Positions 15,977 through 24,159 of a DNA stretch of 64,000 nucleotides are shown here, piece by piece. The DNA is taken from NCBI GenBank assembly GCA_910576335.1, contig CAJTIU010000013.1, positions 84,606 through 148,605 on the forward strand. Reading direction: 5' to 3'. Numbering within the stretch: the first letter of the stretch is position 1; each line of letters begins with the position of its first letter. The notes under the pieces were generated by a model. That model had not been told where the DNA came from. It did not search any database and worked only from the letters and a program-made list of their open reading frames with translations. The position numbers and the translations under genes are program-made. The stretch is from Lachnospiraceae bacterium (GTDB lineage: Bacteria > Bacillota > Clostridia > Lachnospirales > Lachnospiraceae).

Positions 15977-16180
15977 TCAATCTTTTACTGTTTCCATGAT
16001 GTCTTCTAATGTGCAATTCAAAGCCTCGCAAATTTTAAGCAAGACATCTGTAGTGATGTTAGCGCCTTTACTCAGTTTGGCGATGGAGGCTGAACTCACA
16101 CCGCTTTTCTCTGCAAGGGCATGCTTGTTCATACCCTTGTCAATCAACATTTTCCATAACTTGTTATAACTTATACGCAT
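15977..16180 (-). CDS. Small XRE-family regulator
   Basis: A 67-residue single-domain Cro/C1 helix-turn-helix (KMLIDKGMNKHALAEKSGVSS, then SIAKLSKGANITTDVLLKICEALNC). It is paralogous to the regulator at 9567-9770 along its whole length. It lies 15 bases before the AlkA-like gene and 42 bases after the ABC-3C ATPase gene, so it may be a controller-type regulator of the restriction genes downstream. Confidence 0.85.
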   Translation of the reverse strand: MRISYNKLWKMLIDKGMNKHALAEKSGVSSASIAKLSKGANITTDVLLKICEALNCTLEDIMETVKD

Positions 16181-16222
16181 TGTTTGCCTCCTGATTTTGG
16201 GCGTAAAAACAATTGAAAAGAA

Positions 16223-18064
16223 TTACTGGTCCTCCGGGTTATAAACTTCGTTCAAGAAGCCGTACCGGCCTTCTTCTTTATTTCTGGAGAAACGAATAAC
16301 ATGGATGCCTTTTTCTTCATCCTCATTAGGGACGAAAGGCATTCGCTTTGTCTGCTCCACGATGATGACTTGCCGTTCGCGTGCATGGGCAATGAGGTAT
16401 TCGATGAAATTCTGCTTTATGGTGTTGCTCTGCTCCTTATGCTCTGCCTCGGACAGCTGTGTCAGCGAAGAATCTACGGCATAGAAACCAGGGGAGTTCC
16501 TATCGAGATCGATAAGATATGCGCTCATTGCCAGTGTGGTAATTGTGTTTAGTATTCCGCAGAATCCACCACCCATTGAAACCGACTTCTTGAAACCGCC
16601 AATCTCAATATCGAAGTTCTCCATATTGAGTCTGGCTGTGGCTGCACCACCAATTTTTGAAGCACTTAGAATTTCTCTTAGCTTCTCTTCAAAGCCGTGG
16701 ATAATATCATATTCATAGTCCTCAAAGATATTATGCTTCAAGGATTCCGGCGTTTCTTCAGTTTCTTTGCTGAACAGATCGCCTCTGTACTGGTTTTCAT
16801 TCTGGCGGACAACTTCTAATTCACTTGACAGCCGTACCAATTTAAGCTGCTGTTCAAGTTTCTCTTCGAAAGAGGATAATTGTGGCTGTAGCTGATTGGT
16901 AATCAGGCTGTCGATGGCATCTTTCTTTTTTTCCAGCGTGTGAATCGTTGCAATTATGGCTTCCTGCTGACGCTCAACGCTGTGCTGTGCATCACTAAGT
17001 TCAGAAAGATGCTTTTTGATTTTTTCAAGTTCTGCCGCTGATGCATCAATGAAAGAATCATCTTGAACTCGTTCCGTTTCTTCACCACAAATAGGGCATT
17101 TTACCTTTTTGCGTACAGGTTTAATGCTCGCTGCGCCATCAATAATGAACCCAATACGCCTTATATCGGATTGGTACTGCTGGCGCAAGACAGAGAAGTT
17201 GTGACCAACTGTTTTAGATTCGGAGAATTTGCCATTCCACTCATAGATTTGAGACATTATCTGTCGGCTTTCTTTGGTGGCAGCATCCAATTGGTCTTGC
17301 AGTTCCGCGATTTCTTTCCGAGCCTGTTCAACGCTTGAGCGAGAGTCTGTGATATTAAAGGAAGCGAGTGTTTCTTCCAGCTTTTCACGCCTGGTTGTAA
17401 ATTCTTCAACTTTTTCTTGGATGTAGCTAATGAGAGCCTTTTTCTTTGCCTCACTGATTTTGGGGTCTTCATCCGCAGCGAGATCGTTTGCATCCTGCCC
17501 GGTTAAGAGATATAGTAGTACAGCGGCAGATGCCGTATGACCAACGGCACCGGGAGCCAACAACGCAGAACTTTCCCTTGCAACATCACCTTGCCGGATA
17601 AAAAACAAGTGGAGCATACTTCTCCAAGTTAAATCCTGTGTTTTAGAACCCTTTTCTGCGGAACGAACAGAATGCGGCTCATCAATTCCAAGCAAATGGA
17701 GATATACGGAGTTAATGTTCTTTTTTGCTGTATGACCTATGCTGTACAAGCCGTGATCAACAGTGGGATCCGTGCCGCTGACAGTAATCTTTGTGTCGCC
17801 AATTTTACGCTCAAGGGTGACCGTTCCTTTGTTTGTCGTTAGATGGAGTGCAATCCGTTCATAACCATAGCTATTGTCTACTATTTTTGAAGGACGATTT
17901 TTCTTCGGGGAAAACCCAAACATATAATCCAGACAGTCCATTACAAGGCTTTTTCCCGTGTTGGACGGTCCCAAGATAAAATTCAATCCCGGTTTAAAGT
18001 CGATGACGGTCGCCTTACGCCCTCCGCCAGCCACAGTGAGTTTTTCGATATAAAATCTATTCAT
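16223..18064 (-). CDS. ABC-3C system ATPase (DUF3732, SMC/Rad50-like)
   Basis: A 613-residue SMC-like ABC ATPase with Walker A LNFILGPSNTGKSLVMDCLDYMFG at the N-terminus, a long coiled coil (~residues 190-430) split by a Rad50-type zinc-hook motif CPICGEE at about residue 322, and a C-terminal ABC half with an SMGGGFCGILN signature-like segment and Walker B FYAVDSSLTQLSE. DUF3732 ATPases belong to ABC three-component conflict systems, where the ATPase acts with a middle component and an effector. It overlaps the middle-component gene by 8 bases. Confidence 0.85.
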   Translation of the reverse strand: MNRFYIEKLTVAGGGRKATVIDFKPGLNFILGPSNTGKSLVMDCLDYMFGFSPKKNRPSKIVDNSYGYERIALHLTTNKGTVTLERKIGDTKITVSGTDPTVDHGLYSIGHTAKKNINSVYLHLLGIDEPHSVRSAEKGSKTQDLTWRSMLHLFFIRQGDVARESSALLAPGAVGHTASAAVLLYLLTGQDANDLAADEDPKISEAKKKALISYIQEKVEEFTTRREKLEETLASFNITDSRSSVEQARKEIAELQDQLDAATKESRQIMSQIYEWNGKFSESKTVGHNFSVLRQQYQSDIRRIGFIIDGAASIKPVRKKVKCPICGEETERVQDDSFIDASAAELEKIKKHLSELSDAQHSVERQQEAIIATIHTLEKKKDAIDSLITNQLQPQLSSFEEKLEQQLKLVRLSSELEVVRQNENQYRGDLFSKETEETPESLKHNIFEDYEYDIIHGFEEKLREILSASKIGGAATARLNMENFDIEIGGFKKSVSMGGGFCGILNTITTLAMSAYLIDLDRNSPGFYAVDSSLTQLSEAEHKEQSNTIKQNFIEYLIAHARERQVIIVEQTKRMPFVPNEDEEKGIHVIRFSRNKEEGRYGFLNEVYNPEDQ

Positions 18065-18518
18065 GCCCGACCTCCTTCAATGACTGGATAGTAACCCTAT
18101 TGATTAGTCGCAGCATAGCCTCAGCATCCGCGTTGTCAAATTTGTTAATTACTGCTTGAACTGCAATTATGTATTCTTCAGCATAGTTGTTGGTCAGATT
18201 GCCACAAACAGTTTTACCTGCTTCTGTAATGGAATATTTGTATCCCGTTGGAGTAGGGTGCAAATAGGCGAATCCATCCAGCACGAGGTCTTTTAAGGCA
18301 GAGGCTACTATGTAATTTCTTGCAGGATATTCACTAAATCTATAATTGCTATACCCATGAAGATTTTCGTCAAGCAAGCCGAAATCGGCCGCATAGACAG
18401 AAATGAAATCTAGCGCTCCAATCTGTTGCTCATCTAATGTCGAGTTTGACAATTCATTCAGCATCAGCAGGATGCGCAGAGATATTTCAAAGGTAGAGCC
18501 AAGGACTGATCCATTCAT
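18057..18518 (-). CDS. ABC-3C system middle component
   Basis: A 153-residue protein with a winged-helix-like layout (SALKDLVLDGFAYLHPTPTGYKYSITEAGKTV) that fits the MC2-type middle component of ABC-3C systems; the middle component links the ATPase to the effector. I start at the ATG at 18518, which has AAGGAGAAAAAGG upstream and overlaps the previous gene by four bases (ATGA). An in-frame ATG at 18542 has no ribosome-binding site. It lies between the effector-side gene and the ATPase, the standard order. Confidence 0.8.
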   Translation of the reverse strand: MNGSVLGSTFEISLRILLMLNELSNSTLDEQQIGALDFISVYAADFGLLDENLHGYSNYRFSEYPARNYIVASALKDLVLDGFAYLHPTPTGYKYSITEAGKTVCGNLTNNYAEEYIIAVQAVINKFDNADAEAMLRLINRVTIQSLKEVGHE

Positions 18519-19447
18519 TGTTTCCTTTTTCTCCTTACCCATACCAATTTGCCGTCATTTACGAGATGGTGGCACACACCTTTTTTAATTGTTGCACTTA
18601 TCCAGTACGGCGATGCGCTAAGTATGTAGTTCGTAACTGGGGTTATGACTGCTTGTTCCATTATGGCAAGCATATGATCGTAGCCATTTGGGTGTTTTCG
18701 CTTTGCGGTGTCCTTTACACCATTATAGGTTTCATCCTTTAATACATCGAATTGACCTGTCAGGCTGCTCCCCTTTAATTCCAATACACTACGTCGAATT
18801 GCTTCTGCGGCATAGAAATCAATTCGGCGGTCACCCAAGTCTTCAGAGTAATCAGGAAAGGAAGAGAGGTCATCTACTGAAAAAAAATCTATTCCTTCAG
18901 CATCGCCGTAGGCAAGACATAGTTCGCCAATATAGATTTGTTCATCTTGAGTTGCTACTTTTGGAATCGATACATTTGTTGGACGAGGTAGCGACTTTAT
19001 TTTTTTCTGTATATCATCAATTAGTTTCCAATCAATTTCTGATTCCTGTGTTGCCTGGGTGGCAGGAGAGCAGTTGATGATATCCAAGATTATATTCTCT
19101 AGCAAGTCAACGCAAGCGGTGGGGGGATCATCGCTTGCGATGCTGTGGTTATCAAGCCATGCCACAACATTATCATAGGAGTCGGACTCGTCCATCCTTT
19201 CCCATATCCAATTTGAGAATTTGTTTTTATCACGATGGTCATAAAGGTACTGTGCGTCTTTCGGCTGAATCATGCGATCACCTTTTATGTAGCGATATTT
19301 CGTGTCAGGCTTTCGCTTCAACAATTTGCAGGAGTCCATAGCGGCATCTTGTATGAAGTTGCCGACCAGTTCTGTGAAATATTCATGCTCAGATTTGCCA
19401 AATGAAATGAACGGCGAAAGATCTAAAGCATATTCGGAAAACGTCAT
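18515..19447 (-). CDS. ABC-3C system effector-side component
   Basis: A 310-residue protein, first of the three-gene ABC-3C operon. The middle contains ATQATQESEIDWKLIDDIQKKI. The C-terminal ~100 residues (RRIDFYAAEAIRRSVLELKGS and later GYDHMLAIMEQAVITPVTNYIL) fit the shared C-terminal region seen in the third component of ABC-3C systems, thought to dock on the middle component. The N-terminal ~150 residues should hold the effector, but no nuclease, NADase or protease motif is evident. Regulation may involve the phased GTCCG repeats just upstream. Confidence 0.7.
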   Translation of the reverse strand: MTFSEYALDLSPFISFGKSEHEYFTELVGNFIQDAAMDSCKLLKRKPDTKYRYIKGDRMIQPKDAQYLYDHRDKNKFSNWIWERMDESDSYDNVVAWLDNHSIASDDPPTACVDLLENIILDIINCSPATQATQESEIDWKLIDDIQKKIKSLPRPTNVSIPKVATQDEQIYIGELCLAYGDAEGIDFFSVDDLSSFPDYSEDLGDRRIDFYAAEAIRRSVLELKGSSLTGQFDVLKDETYNGVKDTAKRKHPNGYDHMLAIMEQAVITPVTNYILSASPYWISATIKKGVCHHLVNDGKLVWVRRKRKQ

Positions 19448-19480
19448 GTCCTATTTGCCTCCTGTCTAAATTTTACCTCT

Positions 19481-19514
19481 GTCCGAAAGTGTCCGAGAGC
19501 GTCCGGCCAGTCCG
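19481..19514. repeat. Helically phased GTCCG repeat before the ABC-3C operon
   Basis: GTCCG occurs four times with starts at 19481, 19491, 19501 and 19510, one per DNA turn. It lies 34 bases upstream of the ABC-3C start codon on the - strand, between the gene and an AT-rich promoter-like region (TATAAT on the - strand near 19625). The phasing suggests an operator bound on one face of the helix. It could equally be an RNA leader motif (CGGAC repeats in the transcript). Confidence 0.5.
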
Positions 19515-19754
19515 TTTTTTGAAAAAGTGATTTTGCTAAACTGGTGTATGTAAGGCGGGCTGGTAGGAAATCGCAGTTAATGCCTGATAAGAATCTTTGA
19601 TAAAAACAAAGTATACAAAATTATTATATCACGCCCTAAATGTAATTTCTACACCTTTTTAAAATTTTATGTTGCGAACACATTGAAAAATTTGCGAAAG
19701 TAAAAAATCAGTTTTCCTCACAGTACGATTTTTAATGAAGGCGAGGTGAATGAG

Positions 19755-19895
19755 ATGGCGAAAAACAGCAAGCAAACTTCAAAAGCTGTTGCTACGAAAG
19801 CAAGCAGAATTTTGAAGGATGGCCGCTACAGTAAAGCGTCTAAGTCTGTTGCCGGAAGTGCCTTGGCACAGACTAAACCTGGAAAGAAAAAGTAA
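19755..19895 (+). CDS. Small basic conserved protein
   Basis: A 46-residue protein starting MAKNSKQTSKAVATKASR, with a second half of KASKSVAGSALAQTK and a basic GKKK end. A GAGGTGA ribosome-binding site lies five bases before the ATG. The Ser/Lys/Ala composition and the duplicated SKAV/SKSV pattern resemble small proteins found beside mobile-element regulators. Its role is unknown. It diverges from the ABC-3C operon and stands alone. Confidence 0.6.
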   Translation: MAKNSKQTSKAVATKASRILKDGRYSKASKSVAGSALAQTKPGKKK

Positions 19896-20276
19896 GGTCA
19901 CTATTTGATGGGCGGTGACAGATTAACCAATCAGCCCGCCCATCCCTTTCGGGGGAAATTCCCAAATTAAATTTCTTCGTCCAATAGCGCTATAAGAACG
20001 TAGGAATGTATAAGAATTCGGAGCACAGCAATGACGGCTGTGTCTAGAGCGAAGATGCTTCCACCGTAGTCTTGTGTGCTTTAATTTGGCTATCGGAGTC
20101 TGCAATCATCTTCAAGCGCAGGTTCTTTAGGCATCCTTTTGTGCTGTTCTTACGGAAAGAACACTGCAATGAAGAGTAATGATTCAAAGCAATGCGAGGT
20201 TCGTCTACGATAATTCTGCTCTAGCTATTTCAGTGCTCATTTTTTAGGAAAATCATTAGCAAAAAATGTCAGGGTG
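19896..20276. other. 381-bp gap with a GC-rich dyad, no gene
   Basis: Directly after the small basic gene, GATGGGCGG and CCGCCCATC form a dyad with a ~20-base loop but no T-tract. The rest is a mixed-composition stretch in which I see no start codon with a ribosome-binding site and no recognisable protein. A structured RNA cannot be excluded, but nothing specific supports one. Confidence 0.3.
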
Positions 20277-20897
20277 CTATTTATTTAGGATCTTTCGATA
20301 GGCATCAACAAGAATGTTGTAGGTTTCTTTGTCATAGATACCGCTGTCGTGTTTTTCAAATGCTTCAATATATTTTTGAAGAAATTGATTAATTCGGATG
20401 TTTTCCGGAAGTTCATTTCCATTTATACGTACTTCAGATTCCAGTTCATCAAGCCGGAATTCATCAAAGTACTTAGGAGGTGTCACATGGTTTGGGAAAT
20501 AGAAAGCATCATACTTCACGGCTTTGTCCTTATATTCGGGTTCGCCGTACTCGGAAAGATAGGGACCAGGGACTCTTTCCATGACTTCGTGGTCGAAATG
20601 AACGACTGTGTAGTGCGAAATCAGGTTCATGAAGAAACTGCAGATGGATTCAGAAGAAAGAGAGCGTGACTCCTGATTGCGTCCAATTAATTCATCAATG
20701 GTTTTGTCAAAATGGTCAGCAATAGCGCAAACCTGTTCCAAGGTAAAGCTACGGGAATTATCTCCACACTTAAGGCATTTATTCACATTTGACTGGGAGA
20801 TGCCGATTACATCGCCGAGTTGCTGCTGGGTCATATTGTTTTCCTTCATGAGAGAAGAGATATTCTCTTTGAGAATATCAAAATTCATATTTGGCAT
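20277..20897 (-). CDS. XRE-family transcriptional regulator
   Basis: A 206-residue protein with an N-terminal helix-turn-helix (SLMKENNMTQQQLGDVIGISQSNVNKCLK, residues ~14-45) and a KTIDELIGRN boundary. The C-terminal ~130 residues are acidic and unassigned (DHEVMERVPGPYLSEYGEPEY). No LexA-type Ser-Lys protease pattern is visible, so it is not an obvious SOS-cleaved repressor. It is the last - strand gene before the prophage and diverges from the sigma-like gene at 21315; it may belong to either element. Confidence 0.8.
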   Translation of the reverse strand: MPNMNFDILKENISSLMKENNMTQQQLGDVIGISQSNVNKCLKCGDNSRSFTLEQVCAIADHFDKTIDELIGRNQESRSLSSESICSFFMNLISHYTVVHFDHEVMERVPGPYLSEYGEPEYKDKAVKYDAFYFPNHVTPPKYFDEFRLDELESEVRINGNELPENIRINQFLQKYIEAFEKHDSGIYDKETYNILVDAYRKILNK

Positions 20898-21314
20898 AGC
20901 ATATCACTCCTTGGTATAGATTATCACAAAAAATATATTTATGAAAGATTAGAATATATCATAGCACATTTTGTATGATTTTACTATCAAAAAACGTCAG
21001 AAAATGTTTCTCCCTGAAGTTATCAAGTAGGAGAACATGAAATATCGAGTAATCAAAAGTTTGTTCAATAGTATTCTTGGGTGTTGAGATTGAAATGCAG
21101 ATCATTCTGCTTTTCAACCTGAGCATCCAAAAGATGTTCAGATAAAAAATGTTAAAGCCATAACGTGCGCACATTTGGCGAGGATAAATAAAATCACAGA
21201 AATTTTCAAGAAGTATTGTGGAAATTTCAAGATTTTATAAATCTCGTCTATTTCCGTGCGCCAGATGGGATTGTCCTCGCCAGGTGTTGCAGCCAAGGCG
21301 GAAGGGACAATCTC
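20898..21314. other. Divergent control region with hairpins
   Basis: AT-rich gap between divergent genes. GAAATGCAGA-tcat-TCTGCTTTTC is a hairpin near 21090-21115. Closer to the + strand gene, GATTGTCC (21269-21276) pairs with GGACAATC (21305-21312), enclosing the GGAAGGG ribosome-binding site of the 21315 gene, so translation of that gene may be gated by RNA structure. No small gene is supported here. Confidence 0.45.
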
Positions 21315-21866
21315 ATGAAAATCAAAGTAAAAAGAACTGTAACTGCCAATCCGAATCCACTGCACTATCGGCATCCATATTATGTACAAATTGAGGATGG
21401 AGATGAGGATTCTATTAAGTATTACAAGAGAAATGGAGTTCCTGTTTCCTATATCCGTTTGCCACATCGTATGCCGCATTATTATGCTGTATTCAGTGCG
21501 GCAAGCCAGGAAGAAGCGGACTCAATGAACCGTTTTTTCAACAATTGGGACAAGAAGGAATACCGCGATGCAAAGGCGCAGATGGAGAAAGAATCCTCCT
21601 ATGAGAAACTCGTAGAGGAAGGGTTCGATGCGGCGCAGGCAGGAACGAATCCAGAGGAAATCGTGGCGTACAGGACTGTAATCAATGCTCTGAATAAAGA
21701 ACTGGACGAGCTTACGGAGGAGAAGCTCCGTTATTGCCAAATGGTAGCCCATAAGGAACCGGAGCGTGAAGTGGCAAAAGAAATGGGGATTCCCCGCACA
21801 ACATTGAGCGGGCGGAAAAATTCCACACTCAAAGAACTGGCTAAGAAAATGAAAGATTACAGATAA
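21315..21866 (+). CDS. Sigma-like helix-turn-helix protein
   Basis: A 183-residue protein whose C-terminal 60 residues form a sigma-70 region 4-like helix-turn-helix (ELTEEKLRYCQMVAHKEPEREVAKEMGIPRTTLSGRKNSTLKELAKKM). The N-terminal part (HPYYVQIEDGDEDSIKYYKRNGVPVSYIRLPHRMPHYY) is a conserved lead region of mobile-element sigma-like proteins. These are thought to regulate transfer or accessory genes. I choose the ATG at 21315 with GGAAGGG upstream. It is followed by a strong terminator shared with the converging polymerase gene. Confidence 0.7.
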   Translation: MKIKVKRTVTANPNPLHYRHPYYVQIEDGDEDSIKYYKRNGVPVSYIRLPHRMPHYYAVFSAASQEEADSMNRFFNNWDKKEYRDAKAQMEKESSYEKLVEEGFDAAQAGTNPEEIVAYRTVINALNKELDELTEEKLRYCQMVAHKEPEREVAKEMGIPRTTLSGRKNSTLKELAKKMKDYR

Positions 21867-21873
21867 AAGAGAT

Positions 21874-21908
21874 GTCCCTGGCAATAGCACGGATTGCCGG
21901 GGACTTTT
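21874..21908 (+). terminator. Strong rho-independent terminator
   Basis: GTCCCTGGCAAT and ATTGCCGGGGAC form a 12-bp stem around seven bases, followed by TTTTCT. It ends the sigma-like gene and lies at the visible switch from AT-rich to GC-rich DNA, i.e. at or near the prophage edge. Confidence 0.8.
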
Positions 21909-21909
21909 C

Positions 21910-23898
21910 TCAGTCTTTTTTATAAAACGGTGCGTCAAAGCCATCTGCCCGGAGCAGCAGTCCGGGAATCCACTCAGGAGTCCTGCCCATCTGCCCGCAT
22001 ATGGCATCCAGGTCTGCATCCTTGCTGCATTCGATGATAAGTTCATCATGCACGTGGCCGCAGATGAAACAATGGGAAAGCGTCCGCATGGCATACATCA
22101 AAATATCCCTGGAAACCGCCTGCACAATATTTTCCACAAATTTGGGACCGTAACTTTCAATCCGCTCCCATTTCTTGTTTGTCCCCACGCCTTCATAGGT
22201 GACAGATTCACCGCCGAAACGGTTCTCGCCAATCCGGGGCTTGACGTAGGAAAGCCGCCTGCCGGACGGGAGGGCGATGAAGAGCATCCCGCTCTGGTAA
22301 ATGAACCTGATGCCATGCGTCTCCGTGGCGGTTCTCATTTTGATGGCATCCTTTACGGCCCGGTCAACATCCCACCAGAACTGCACGATATTCGGATTGG
22401 ATGCGCGCCAGGCATCCACGAGGGGTTGGAGTTCCTCCTCGGCAAGCCCCATTTCCAGAGCGCCCATGGATTTCAGCGCGCCGACTGATCCGCCATATCC
22501 AAGGGCCAGCTCCGCAATTTTTCCCTTCTGCCGGAGGTGTGAGTTCTGCCCATGTTTTTCCACAGGCACACCGAACATGGCAGACGCGGAAGCACAGTAG
22601 ATATCCCCGTTGTCCGCGAAGACCTTTGTGCGCCATGTCTCACGGGCGAGGTGGGAAAGCACCCTCGCCTCGATTGCGGAGAAGTCCGACACCACGAATT
22701 TGTATCCCGGCCTTGGGATAAAGGCGGTACGGATGAGCTGGGAGAGCGTGTCCAGCACATCGTCATAAAGTATACTCATGAATTCATAATCGCCGGACTT
22801 GATTACGGAACGGGCTTCCTCCAGGTCGGCGAGATGGTTCTGGGGAAGGTTCTGTAACTGAATGATACGGCCTGCCCATCTGCCGGAACGGTTGGCCCCG
22901 TAAAACTGGAACATCCCCCTTGCCCTGCCGTCCGCACAGGCGGATGCCTGCATTGCCTGGTATTTCTTGACGGAGGACTTTGCGAGCTGCTGCCGGAGCC
23001 GGAGGATATCCGCCACATCTCCCGGCACGGTTTTCAATAGTTCAATGACAGCTTTCTTGTCAAGGGAGTCTGTATTTATGCCTTTACCAGCAAGCCATTT
23101 CTTCATCTGCTGCACGGAGTTTGGACTCTCCAGTCCTGTATCCTCCTTCATCGCTGTCATGAGCGCCGTCCTGCTGAAGGCATCGAACCGGATGGCGTTT
23201 CCGACAACTTCCATATCCAGGAGGATGCCCCTGTCGTTGATTTCCTGGTCGAGACGGTATTCCTCCCAGATAAGGTCCGGGACAGGGAACCTCGAAAGTT
23301 TGTGCTGGATGGCTATCTCCACCTCCACATCCCGCTGGTTATATTTTTTGAAGGTATCCCACTTTTCCGGATCATGCCCTGGCAGGTTACGTGTCCTCCC
23401 GCCATTTGTTTTTGTGGCGGGACAGGGCTTGCAGAAATACCGTATCAGTGCCTTCCCCTCCTTCATCTTCTGGTCTTCCAACCCAAGGACCGCGCCGGCC
23501 CCTTCCAGGGAGAGAGGAAGCCCCATGTATGCCGACCAGACCATGGAACACCGCCAGGAGGACGGGTCAAGGTAATCCCTGACTGTGTCCCCGTCAATGC
23601 TGTAGGATGAAAAATACTGCGGGTGGTTCCGCTTAAGCCAGACGGAGAGGAACACCCTCTCGAAAGCGGCGTTATATGCCCATTTGGTGACGGACTCATC
23701 AGAAAGCGCGGCAAGGATCTCTTCCGGGATTTCACCGCCGTCTGCCACATCGTATACTGTGACAGGCCCGCCATTGACGGAGCAGGCGAAGAGCAGCAGT
23801 TCGGCATCCGGGGATTCCGCGTATTTGTAGACGCCGCACCTGCTGATGTCAATGCTGCTGAATGTTTCCAGGTCGATGCTCATATACTCTATTTTCAT
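21910..23898 (-). CDS. Phage family A DNA polymerase with 3'-5' exonuclease
   Basis: A 662-residue PolA-like polymerase. The N-terminal DEDD exonuclease starts with MSIDLETFSSIDI. The polymerase domain shows motif A VVSDFSAIEARVLSHLA (~residue 390), motif B in RQKGKIAELALGYGGSVGALK and motif C in ICGHVHDELIIEC. No 5' nuclease domain is present, as usual for phage enzymes. The start at 23898 has AGGAGG seven bases upstream. It is the last gene of the - strand replication block and replicates the phage genome with the DUF2815, DUF2800 and helicase-primase proteins. Confidence 0.93.
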   Translation of the reverse strand: MKIEYMSIDLETFSSIDISRCGVYKYAESPDAELLLFACSVNGGPVTVYDVADGGEIPEEILAALSDESVTKWAYNAAFERVFLSVWLKRNHPQYFSSYSIDGDTVRDYLDPSSWRCSMVWSAYMGLPLSLEGAGAVLGLEDQKMKEGKALIRYFCKPCPATKTNGGRTRNLPGHDPEKWDTFKKYNQRDVEVEIAIQHKLSRFPVPDLIWEEYRLDQEINDRGILLDMEVVGNAIRFDAFSRTALMTAMKEDTGLESPNSVQQMKKWLAGKGINTDSLDKKAVIELLKTVPGDVADILRLRQQLAKSSVKKYQAMQASACADGRARGMFQFYGANRSGRWAGRIIQLQNLPQNHLADLEEARSVIKSGDYEFMSILYDDVLDTLSQLIRTAFIPRPGYKFVVSDFSAIEARVLSHLARETWRTKVFADNGDIYCASASAMFGVPVEKHGQNSHLRQKGKIAELALGYGGSVGALKSMGALEMGLAEEELQPLVDAWRASNPNIVQFWWDVDRAVKDAIKMRTATETHGIRFIYQSGMLFIALPSGRRLSYVKPRIGENRFGGESVTYEGVGTNKKWERIESYGPKFVENIVQAVSRDILMYAMRTLSHCFICGHVHDELIIECSKDADLDAICGQMGRTPEWIPGLLLRADGFDAPFYKKD

Positions 23899-23956
23899 TG
23901 GCTGCCTCCTATAGGACAAAAGCGGCAGGGGAGATGCCCATGCCGCCTGGTGTCGG

Positions 23957-24091
23957 TTATTCCTGTTTCTTTTTCTTCCTTTTCCGGATAAATGCTTTGA
24001 ACGCTTCCAAAGCCATGGATATGACCATGCCGATGAATCCGCCAACAATGATATAGGAAGCCAGTTGGATCATAAAAGGATAGTTTTCCAT
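23957..24091 (-). CDS. Small single-pass membrane protein
   Basis: A 44-residue protein with a hydrophobic helix at residues ~6-29 (FMIQLASYIIVGGFIGMVIS) and a strongly basic tail (RKRKKKKQE). GAGGTGA precedes the ATG. It lies between the single-strand binding protein and polymerase genes in the - strand operon. Topology suggests a membrane anchor with a cytoplasmic basic tail; function is unknown. Confidence 0.7.
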   Translation of the reverse strand: MENYPFMIQLASYIIVGGFIGMVISMALEAFKAFIRKRKKKKQE

Positions 24092-24159
24092 ATGTTTTCA
24101 CCTCGATTGTCTTGGACTGCCGGACGGCGGGAAGCCCGCCGCCCAGGTTGGTGTACGCC

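Noticed and set aside
19923..20105. A 60-codon - strand frame after the small basic gene
   Set aside because: Arg/His-rich translation typical of an antisense frame, no start signal, overlaps a dyad.
22048..23850. Many long open frames on both strands opposite the DNA polymerase, and likewise opposite other GC-rich phage genes
   Set aside because: High GC gives long antisense frames by chance; translations are Arg/Pro/His-rich without motifs, while the chosen frames show clear family signatures.
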